Below, one piece after another: positions 34,912 to 41,450 of a DNA stretch of 49,377 nucleotides. The notes under the pieces are model-generated. The model searched no databases, was not told the DNA's origin, and saw only the letters and a program-made list of their open reading frames with translations. The stretch covers positions 1 through 49,377 of the forward strand of contig DAOVTB010000011.1 in the NCBI GenBank assembly GCA_030633305.1, written 5' to 3'. The position numbers were made by a program, and so were the translations under genes. The DNA is from Candidatus Muiribacteriota bacterium (lineage in GTDB: Bacteria > Muiribacteriota > DAOVTB01). The first letter of the stretch is position 1, and the number at the start of each line of letters is the position of its first letter.

Positions 34912-34962
34912 TTGTCCTCTTTTCTTCGTGTTCTTCATGTCCTTCTTGGTAAATTTTTTTCT
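34912..34962 (+). repeat. TTCTTCGTG-family repeat
   Basis: TTTTCTTCGTGTTCTTCATG then TCCTTCTTGGTAAATTTTTT, next to the start of radical SAM 1. Same family as at 31521, 35071 and 41264. Confidence 0.7.
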
Positions 34963-34983
34963 TGCCCGTCGTTATGGGTATAT

Positions 34984-35055
34984 GGTGCCAGGATAACTTT
35001 CATTCAACCAAGTATTCATTTTAAGTATCGTTGAACAAAAGTTCCATCTGGCACC
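34984..35055. repeat. 72-bp long-stem palindromic element
   Basis: GGTGCCAG (34984-34991) and CTGGCACC (35048-35055) are perfect ends. Inner arms AACTTT/AAAGTT and TCAAC/GTTGA also pair. The layout resembles the hairpin at 41152-41218. It lies between two genes of the lipid-type set and could be a MITE-like repeat or an RNA processing site. Confidence 0.6.
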
Positions 35056-35070
35056 GGTATTAACTATTTT

Positions 35071-35131
35071 GTCCTTTTGTTTTTTTCCTTCATGCGCTTC
35101 ATGGTAAAATCTTTTTTTCTTCGTTTTCATG
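35071..35131 (+). repeat. TTCATGCGCTTCATGG repeat overlapping a gene end
   Basis: TTTTTCCTTCATGCGCTTCA followed by TGGTAAAATCTTTTTTTCTT, the common TTCTTCGTGGTAAAATCTTT family. It encodes the last residues (EEKKILP) of the dehydratase-like gene. Confidence 0.7.
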
Positions 35132-35569
35132 AGGGATATACAATCTATCAAACAACATTGAATATTTTTCGGGATTTATCAGCTTTTCTATATCGATAAG
35201 CTTTGCCACACAACCTTTACCTTCAATTACCAGTTTTTCTCCGACAAAACCGACCCCATCAAGCATCACCTGATCTTCGATGATACTCTTAATACGGACT
35301 GTCAAATTTATTACATCACCAGCTTTAACAGGAGTGGGAAAATGAATTTTTCTAAACATGACTAGAAGACCAAGTTTTGAGGGAAAACTTTTAAATATCA
35401 GGAAATTTGCAAGTTGAAAAAGCGTTTCACATGCAAGTGTTGGTGGAAACAAATTTTTGATTCCGTGAGGTCGATGCAGAAAATATTCTTCGAGCGAAAC
35501 AGTTTTAACGCCTTTTATGAATTTGTTTTCCTGATAATCTGTAATCCTGTCAACTAGTCTGAATTTCAT
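35099..35569 (-). CDS. Second hotdog dehydratase-like protein
   Basis: A 156-residue hotdog protein starting MKFRLVDRITDYQENKFIKG, parallel to the MRFFLIDRI start of the FabZ-like gene. The catalytic region is altered: EEYFLHRPHGIKNLFPPTLA then CETLFQLANF. His (LHRP) and Glu (CETLFQ) can be placed at the FabZ catalytic positions, but the HFPGxPxMPG loop is lost. It could be a dehydratase with different chain specificity, an isomerase (FabA-like) or a non-catalytic partner. I use the ATG at 35567-35569; the frame extends to 35596, which would overlap the ketoreductase by 14 bp. The C-terminal EEKKILP is encoded by an intergenic repeat. Confidence 0.75.
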   Translation of the reverse strand: MKFRLVDRITDYQENKFIKGVKTVSLEEYFLHRPHGIKNLFPPTLACETLFQLANFLIFKSFPSKLGLLVMFRKIHFPTPVKAGDVINLTVRIKSIIEDQVMLDGVGFVGEKLVIEGKGCVAKLIDIEKLINPEKYSMLFDRLYIPHENEEKKILP

Positions 35570-35582
35570 AAAATATCCGGAT

Positions 35583-36320
35583 TTAAATTCCGCCATCTAC
35601 GTGGATAATTTGTCCATTAATGTACGAAGCCCTTGAACTGGCTAAAAATAAAATCAGATCAGAAACTTCTCTGGGTTCTCCAAGTCTTTTCAAAGTACAG
35701 AATTCAATATATTGAGCCTTCTGTTTATCAGGAGTATTTTGACCGACTCCGCCATTTATAAGACCGGGTACAACGCAGTTTACCCTGATATTGTATCTGG
35801 AAAGTTCTTTTGCAAGAGAAAGAGTAAATCCAGTGATTGCAGCTTTGCTCGTAGCATAATGCACAGGAACTTCCATAATTCTTTCACCTGCAAGTGAACC
35901 AAGGTTGATGATAGTTCCCTGTTTTTTCTTAATCATAAATCGAACGAGTTCTTTTGTTACAAGAAATGTTCCTTTGACATTTATATCCATAAGTTCATCC
36001 CATTCTTCCTCTTCTATAAGCGGAAGTGGAAGAACCTGAGCTATAGCAGCATTATTTACAAGGATATCTATTGCGCCAAATCTGTCAAATACTTCTTTCG
36101 CGGTCTTTTTTAAGCCTTCCTTATCAAGCACAGAAATTTTATAAGCTACACAGTTTTCGCTACCTAGTTTTTTAACAAGATCTTCTGCTTTTTTATCAGC
36201 TCTGTTATAAGTGAAGGCAACTTTTGCACCCTCTAGTACAAATGATTTTACTATTTCATTTCCAATATCACCAGTGCCACCTGTTATGAATACAACTTTT
36301 CCAGTTAATCCTAAATCCAT
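35583..36320 (-). CDS. 3-oxoacyl-ACP reductase (FabG-like SDR)
   Basis: A 245-residue classical short-chain dehydrogenase. TGGTGDIGNE (residues 14-23) binds NADP(H), LVNNAA is the structural NNAG-type motif, and the catalytic Ser-Tyr-Lys are in LGSLAGE and YATSKAA. GQIIHVDGGI ends the protein as in FabG. It reduces 3-oxoacyl-ACP to 3-hydroxyacyl-ACP. It lies 42 bp after the ACP gene and 13 bp before the dehydratase-like gene on the same strand, supplying the reduction step of the set. No separate FabI/FabK enoyl reductase is in the window. Confidence 0.9.
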   Translation of the reverse strand: MDLGLTGKVVFITGGTGDIGNEIVKSFVLEGAKVAFTYNRADKKAEDLVKKLGSENCVAYKISVLDKEGLKKTAKEVFDRFGAIDILVNNAAIAQVLPLPLIEEEEWDELMDINVKGTFLVTKELVRFMIKKKQGTIINLGSLAGERIMEVPVHYATSKAAITGFTLSLAKELSRYNIRVNCVVPGLINGGVGQNTPDKQKAQYIEFCTLKRLGEPREVSDLILFLASSRASYINGQIIHVDGGI

Positions 36321-36362
36321 TTGCTTATTTTTTATCTGAAAAACTCCAGATATTGACTCCTT

Positions 36363-36761
36363 TTATTTATTTAATTTATCAAAGACTAGTCTAGTGAAAA
36401 CATCAATGTTAAGAAGTCTTGGGATATCATTTTGCCTTAGACCATACTTAATTTTTTCAGGTGGTATTTCAGGTATGTTTTTCTTTAACTCAGCCAACGC
36501 CAAATTACTGATATTCCCATTTTCATCGGTCATGTCATCTTCTTTAAGCGTATTGCTCGTATTTGCACTTAATTCGTTTCCTCCGATTTTTGTACCAAAT
36601 TCTTCTTCAATATTGAAGGTCAAATCCAGCAAATCGAGTGAATCCAGGTCATAATCATCTATAAGTGATTTTGTAGTGTCAAGTTCAAGTTCTTCATCTT
36701 CCAGTATATCCTTGACAATATCAATAAGTTTTAATTTGATATCTTCTTTTCCGATCGACAT
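36363..36761 (-). CDS. Acyl carrier protein with C-terminal extension
   Basis: A 132-residue carrier protein. YDLDSLDLLDLTFNIEEEFG contains the phosphopantetheine serine (Ser41 in DSLD), with the normal helix III acidic face after it. Typical ACPs are about 80 residues; here about 50 extra residues follow (from about residue 80, including ELKKNIPEIPPEKIKYGLRQ and a terminal DIPRLLNIDVFTRLVFDKLN helix). The tail could extend the third helix or dock a partner such as the radical SAM enzymes. AGGAGG at 36767-36772 is a strong ribosome binding site that overlaps the stop of the nitroreductase gene, so the two are coupled. No PPTase gene is in the window. Confidence 0.9.
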   Translation of the reverse strand: MSIGKEDIKLKLIDIVKDILEDEELELDTTKSLIDDYDLDSLDLLDLTFNIEEEFGTKIGGNELSANTSNTLKEDDMTDENGNISNLALAELKKNIPEIPPEKIKYGLRQNDIPRLLNIDVFTRLVFDKLNK

Positions 36762-36770
36762 GTATGCCTC

Positions 36771-37388
36771 CTAATTTATAAACTCAGCTATTTTATTAAA
36801 TTTTTTCCGTTCTGGAGTATCAGGCTTTTTATCGTAATATCCCATACACAAAAATGATGAAATTGAATATTTTCCGGGTATTTTTACAGTTTTTTTAATT
36901 CTATCTGCTGCAATAAGTGGCGCTGTCATCATCAGAGTTCCAATATTCTCAGCTTCAGAAAGAAGCATGATATTTCCAACTGCAAGGGTTGTACTGATAA
37001 GTTCACCGGTAAAGTGCCTATTGGTATCATCAATATCAAATAATCGAAAATTGAATTTATTAGGTTTAAGATGGCAGGCGATAAGCAGGACAGGAGCATT
37101 TTTGAAAATAAGGAAATTAGCTCTGTATGATTTCATTACATCATCAATAACTTCACTTTTTCCGGTAATCTGATCAAGTTCACTTTCAACATCAGAGATT
37201 ATCTGTTCTTTAATATATTTGTTTGTAATGATATAGAATTTCCAGCCCTGACGATTATTGTTTGACGGGGCCAAAACAGCAGATTCAATTATTTTTTCAA
37301 TAATTTCAGGTTTTACAGTTTCATTGCGGAATGTTCTGATACTTCGTCTGGACCTGATTATTTCTGCAAGTGATTCAAATCTATTCAT
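36771..37388 (-). CDS. Nitroreductase-family FMN oxidoreductase
   Basis: A 205-residue nitroreductase-fold protein. RSRRSIRTF near residue 12 is the conserved FMN-phosphate-binding start, APSNNNRQGWKFYII (about residues 40-54) is the A-P-S-x-x-N-x-Q-x-[WP] motif, and LSEAENIGTLMMTAP is the later conserved region. Members reduce nitro groups, quinones or enones, or dehydrogenate flavin-bound substrates. It is the first gene of the minus-strand lipid-type set, 9 bp before the ACP gene. In this context it may act as an enoyl reductase or introduce an unsaturation on ACP-bound chains, which is inference. No clear promoter was found upstream. Confidence 0.85.
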   Translation of the reverse strand: MNRFESLAEIIRSRRSIRTFRNETVKPEIIEKIIESAVLAPSNNNRQGWKFYIITNKYIKEQIISDVESELDQITGKSEVIDDVMKSYRANFLIFKNAPVLLIACHLKPNKFNFRLFDIDDTNRHFTGELISTTLAVGNIMLLSEAENIGTLMMTAPLIAADRIKKTVKIPGKYSISSFLCMGYYDKKPDTPERKKFNKIAEFIN

Positions 37389-37486
37389 AACTTGTAGTAC
37401 TTTCTTGCTTATTGGATATCATATCACCGGAATTATAACATTAATGCGTATATAAATACCAAGTATAATTATTATAGGAGTAGGAC

Positions 37487-37576
37487 TTGACAGTAATAAC
37501 AGCACAAAGAAAAATTTATTACGAAGGAAAACAATTAATACCAAATACTGATATAGATTGGGTAAGAAGTACTTGA
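37487..37576 (+). CDS. Possible 29-residue small protein
   Basis: In the 300-bp gap 37389-37689 a short frame from TTG (37487) reads MTVITAQRKIYYEGKQLIPN then TDIDWVRST and stops. AGGAG lies 6 bp upstream and TATAAT (37464-37469) before that. Composition looks coding, but the frame is short and unrecognised; it could be a relic. Nothing else is evident in this gap. Confidence 0.25.
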   Translation: MTVITAQRKIYYEGKQLIPNTDIDWVRST

Positions 37577-37689
37577 ATTTTATTTGATGTTCAAAAAAAT
37601 TCATAGTACCCTGACCCGTTATGAATACATATACTAAATTCATAATAAGTAATATTGCTTAGTGCGAAACATATGAACCGTATGATTAT

Positions 37690-38478
37690 CTAATACTTGA
37701 TTTGTTCAAGTTCTGTAATAACTTTTCCTGGACCTGATTGAGTATCAAATGAAAGCTCACTTTTTAACATGACATATGGTTTTTTGGTGTTCAGGTATAT
37801 AGTCATCAAAACTTTATTGTTACCTGGTGGAATAAGGCTGGCTTTATATGCTGTATACATTGTATTTTTAATTTTGAGTTTAGTTTTCTCAATTACTTTT
37901 AATTCCAGATCTTTTAATTCACTGGTTTGAAATTCAAATAGCTGAAATTGTTTACTGTAATTAAGCTCAAGTGGTAAAGCTGAAATAATAATATCTACTC
38001 CTGAACCATCAGCAATAACAGGTTTTAAAAGTTCTTTTCTTATTTTGTGTATTTTTCCACTTCCTTTTATAGTTCCTAGTATCAGGTTATCACTATATTC
38101 AAGATCAATATCATAATTACCTTGATCGATTATTCTTTTCAATGGGGAAAGTGTAAATTTATCAATGAAGAATGTGTCAACAGTTTTTCCAGTAGGATTA
38201 TTAGTTACGGTAACGATTTTTAATGCTTTTTTCTTTTTGTAACTGACTCTTTTTATATTTCTGTTCATTGTATATTCAAAAGTATTTCCGGCGAGGTCAG
38301 CATGAACAATATATTTGAGTTTCATTGGAACTATTCTTTCAGAAATGAATTCTGATGTATCAGTTGTTTTTTCCAGTTTGGTTATATCTGCTTTACAACA
38401 ATGAGTTTCATCAGTTGGAAACAGATTTGAATGGCATAAAATGGAAACAATTGCGAATATTAAGATGAATTTCTTCAA
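37690..38478 (-). CDS. Exported DUF3108-like protein
   Basis: A 262-residue protein with a signal peptide (KKFILIFAIVSILCHSNLFP) and a beta-strand-rich body resembling the periplasmic DUF3108 family. I base this on the PMKLKYIVHADLAGNTFEYT opening, the central KGSGKIHKIRKELLKPVIAD region, and the closing ILxP/TxKPYxMLKSE strand pattern. The function is unknown. The start is a TTG at 38476-38478 without a clear ribosome binding site, so the exact start is uncertain. It is divergent from the exported coiled-coil protein at 38585. Confidence 0.6.
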   Translation of the reverse strand: MKKFILIFAIVSILCHSNLFPTDETHCCKADITKLEKTTDTSEFISERIVPMKLKYIVHADLAGNTFEYTMNRNIKRVSYKKKKALKIVTVTNNPTGKTVDTFFIDKFTLSPLKRIIDQGNYDIDLEYSDNLILGTIKGSGKIHKIRKELLKPVIADGSGVDIIISALPLELNYSKQFQLFEFQTSELKDLELKVIEKTKLKIKNTMYTAYKASLIPPGNNKVLMTIYLNTKKPYVMLKSELSFDTQSGPGKVITELEQIKY

Positions 38479-38584
38479 TATAATTACCAGATTTTGTTTT
38501 TTTTATTATATCAAATTATTTATGGAGAATACAAAAATAAACAGTAAATATGATATAATTACCAAAAAATTGGAGGTTATATTT

Positions 38585-41053
38585 ATGAATAAAACGAAAG
38601 TTATTATATTTATTAGCATTTTAATGATGGTGATTCCTGCGTTTGCTGCAAAAGATCATGACATGCTTACTTTAAAGAGTAAGATAACATCTTATATCCA
38701 AGCACATTCAGGGAAACTGGTCATGAAGGATATAAGAACTCTCAAAAATCTTTCCATACTTAGTAACATTGTTATAGAAAATGCGAAAGTAAAAATAAGT
38801 CCTAAAAAATCCGACTTGTTGTTTATTAGTGGTAAAGGATATATTAATAAGAGTTTTTATGACCTTAAAAAGAAAAAATCAGAAATGGTGGTTGCAATTT
38901 CTTCAAATGTGACTAATTATAGTTCCAAAGACTTGAAATGGAGTATCGGATGGTTTTTTAAGAACTGGAGCTTTCTGGATAAAAAGCACATTAAGTTTTC
39001 CAGGACGACATTTTTCTGGTCAAATAGTTCAAATTCATATGCGAAGTCTGATATTCCAAAAGATATTCGTTCAAAGTATGAAAAACTTTTTAAAAATACT
39101 GGTAATGTAATCAGGTTAAGGAAGCAGGGGAATTTGTTTGGTATCCTGAATATTTCTGACTATACAGCTTTTAAAATTATAAAAAAATTGATTCCTGCCT
39201 TTAAAACAAGCTATAACATGCTACTTACCGGATATTTAACATGGCCTCTAAACGAACTCGAATTGAGGACGTCTCCATTATCGGAGATTGAGGTCAAATT
39301 ACCAAAGGGCATTACTGCATATCCGCCGACACTTTTTATGACATTACCCGGTAAAGGTAAGAAACTGTTGATGGGAATTGAGTTAAAAGCCACAGCTAAA
39401 CTTCCGCCTCATCACACTCCAATGGATTTGACAGGGAAGATATCTTTTCCATTTAAACCTTCTGTAAATAAAGGAATAAAGTTTGCTTTGATGCTTGGTG
39501 ATAAGGGCGAAAGTTGGAAAGATGCATGCAATATTAAGGGCCTGGACATAGAGGAATTAGTATTTGAAGTCGAAGCGTTTCCTGAAGAAGTCATGTTTGG
39601 ATTTCGTGGAGTTGTAGAGATTGGAAGTAGAAAAATTGATGTAGCTGCAACCATACCTGCAGAAATTGAAGATTTATCTAAGATGTCATTTAGTGGAAAG
39701 ATAAACGAGATTAATCTTAATGATCTGTTTTTTTTCATGAAAAAATCGCATCCTGATAAACGTAAGAGTAAAATTACTCTGGCTCTGAAGAAGATAAAGT
39801 ACAAGGATGCACAGATGACATTTTCAAGTATCACCGACAGGGAACTAAATCTTTCTGAAGGGATTGTCGTTACAGGTACCTTGAATATATTCGGAAAAGA
39901 TATTGAAAAAGATGAACTCCGGACCTGGAAAGTGAAGGGACTTCAACATTACATCATTGATGGATATACTAAAAAATCATGGATTCATAAGTTGAAGCTT
40001 GGAGCATTTGAACTTACAGGAAAGGGGTTTGATGGTAAATTTAATACACATGATGATGGCCCAACATATGAATTGAAAATGACACTTTTTGACCAGGGAT
40101 TTATGATAAGTGGTCTTACTAAACTTTTTGATTCACTAATCGATATTGAAATATCACTTGATCTTACTGGTGGAAAAGCTCGTTTTGAGGGAAAGATACA
40201 GAAGATTCTGGATGCAGTGTTGGATTTTAGTTATAATATTAACTGGAAAGCTCCGTATGTCCAATTAAAAGGGTCTTTTGATGCAGATTTCAGTTCATAT
40301 CTATCAAAAAAAGCGAGAAAATTACTTTCTACAGCAAAAGATGCAATGGATAAAGATATAAAAGGAGCCAAACATAAATTAGATAAAGCTCAGGATAAAG
40401 TTAATACTCTTAAAGGCAAGATAGATAAAGAAAAAAAGGCATTTAATAAAACAAAGAATCATGTAGAAAAAAAGTTGCGTGATGCATCTAGAAAAGTTTC
40501 TTCACTTAAGAAAAAAATAAGGCATGCTGAACATGTATATAAACATTGTCACTGGTATGAAAAGGGATACTATTGGGGTAAGGTTAAAGTATTGAAAGCT
40601 GCCAGGGCAACAGCAGATGAAGCACTAAAAATTGCAAAAAAAGCTGTTAATATTGCACCGTTGGAATCCGATCCCAAATATGATGCTCTGGTGGCTTCAT
40701 ATAAGACTGCAACATTTGCATTAAAAACAGCTAAGAAAGTTATGGATGGAGTAAAAACAGTTGCTGATCATTCTCTGGATCTTGGTAAGGAATTATCCAA
40801 AAAGACAGAGGATCTGCTTGTTGTGAAAAATGCCCATTTCAAACTAAACTATACTGATAGACATTATGCTCAAAAAACCAAGATGTTTCTTGAGTCTAAT
40901 CTTGGTAAAGGAAAACAGAAGATTAAAAATTTTGTTTTTGATATGACAAAATTCAAAAAATTCTCTGTTAAACTGGTAAAAGAGATTTTCAAAAAAGCAG
41001 GTGGTTGTTTTGAACATGCTCTTGATTATATTAAACATATAACAGAAATATAG
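38585..41053 (+). CDS. Large exported protein with coiled coil, unknown function
   Basis: 822 residues from the ATG at 38585, which has GGAGG upstream and puts a signal peptide first (MNKTKVIIFISILMMVIPAF then AA/KDHD). The frame continues upstream to 38441, but that would bury the signal sequence. Residues about 30-570 are beta-rich with recurring G-K-I/L-K-F patterns (DLTGKISFPFKPSVNKGIKF). Residues about 573-760 are strongly helical and Lys/Ala-rich with heptads (KGAKHKLDKAQDKVNTLKGK), a coiled coil. Two cysteines occur in the last 40 residues and in KHCHWYEKGYYWGK. I do not recognise the family. The layout suggests an envelope or outer-membrane-associated protein. A strong terminator follows. 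Confidence 0.7.
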   Translation: MNKTKVIIFISILMMVIPAFAAKDHDMLTLKSKITSYIQAHSGKLVMKDIRTLKNLSILSNIVIENAKVKISPKKSDLLFISGKGYINKSFYDLKKKKSEMVVAISSNVTNYSSKDLKWSIGWFFKNWSFLDKKHIKFSRTTFFWSNSSNSYAKSDIPKDIRSKYEKLFKNTGNVIRLRKQGNLFGILNISDYTAFKIIKKLIPAFKTSYNMLLTGYLTWPLNELELRTSPLSEIEVKLPKGITAYPPTLFMTLPGKGKKLLMGIELKATAKLPPHHTPMDLTGKISFPFKPSVNKGIKFALMLGDKGESWKDACNIKGLDIEELVFEVEAFPEEVMFGFRGVVEIGSRKIDVAATIPAEIEDLSKMSFSGKINEINLNDLFFFMKKSHPDKRKSKITLALKKIKYKDAQMTFSSITDRELNLSEGIVVTGTLNIFGKDIEKDELRTWKVKGLQHYIIDGYTKKSWIHKLKLGAFELTGKGFDGKFNTHDDGPTYELKMTLFDQGFMISGLTKLFDSLIDIEISLDLTGGKARFEGKIQKILDAVLDFSYNINWKAPYVQLKGSFDADFSSYLSKKARKLLSTAKDAMDKDIKGAKHKLDKAQDKVNTLKGKIDKEKKAFNKTKNHVEKKLRDASRKVSSLKKKIRHAEHVYKHCHWYEKGYYWGKVKVLKAARATADEALKIAKKAVNIAPLESDPKYDALVASYKTATFALKTAKKVMDGVKTVADHSLDLGKELSKKTEDLLVVKNAHFKLNYTDRHYAQKTKMFLESNLGKGKQKIKNFVFDMTKFKKFSVKLVKEIFKKAGGCFEHALDYIKHITEI

Positions 41054-41070
41054 AATTTAAATTTAAGTAA

Positions 41071-41112
41071 AAAAATGGACTGTATGCAATAAAATACAGT
41101 CCATTTTTTTTG
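41071..41112 (+). terminator. Rho-independent terminator
   Basis: AATGGACTGTAT and ATACAGTCCATT form a 12-bp stem with a short loop, followed by a run of T. It lies about 20 bp after the coiled-coil protein stop. Confidence 0.9.
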
Positions 41113-41151
41113 CAATCTGTTTTAATAACAATTTAGAAGAAGTGACTAAGT

Positions 41152-41218
41152 TGGCACAGGGGTCAAATCACTTTCGTGTTGCTCGGATTTCGAGCAATAC
41201 AAAAGTCCATGTGGCCCC
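41152..41218. repeat. Long-stem palindromic element with GGCACAGGGGTCAAA start
   Basis: Inner stem TTGCTCG-gattt-CGAGCAA, middle arms ACTTT/AAAGT, outer arms GGGG/CCCC. The 5' core GGCACAGGGGTCAAA recurs at 23745-23759. The frame 41142-41426 across it is not credible. Confidence 0.6.
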
Positions 41219-41263
41219 ATCTATATTGATATTTAGTATTAATTATGACCTGCTTTTATTTAA

Positions 41264-41375
41264 TTTTTTCTTCGTGGTAAAATTTTCTCTGCGTTCACAG
41301 CGTTCTCAGCGCGAAAATCTTTTTTATATTTTATCTTTCTTTTTCTTTGTGCCTTTGCACCTTTGTGTGATTCCC
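41264..41375 (+). repeat. Composite TTCTTCGTG and CTCAGCG repeat block
   Basis: TTTTCTTCGTGGTAAAATTT then TCTCTGCGTTCACAGCGTTC and TCAGCGCGAAAATCTTTTTT, then TTTGTGCCTTTGCACCTTTG. It fills the gap between the terminator and the lipoprotein gene and combines units seen separately elsewhere. No gene is present in 41113-41450. Confidence 0.75.
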
Positions 41376-41450
41376 ATCTTCATTATTTTTAATACTAATG
41401 CCGATAAATGTAATATTAATATTTAAAAATTACAATATTTGGAGATTTGA

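Noticed and set aside
41142-41426. 94-residue open frame on the plus strand
   Set aside because: It runs through a palindrome and a composite repeat block; the translation only reflects repeat units and has no ribosome binding site.
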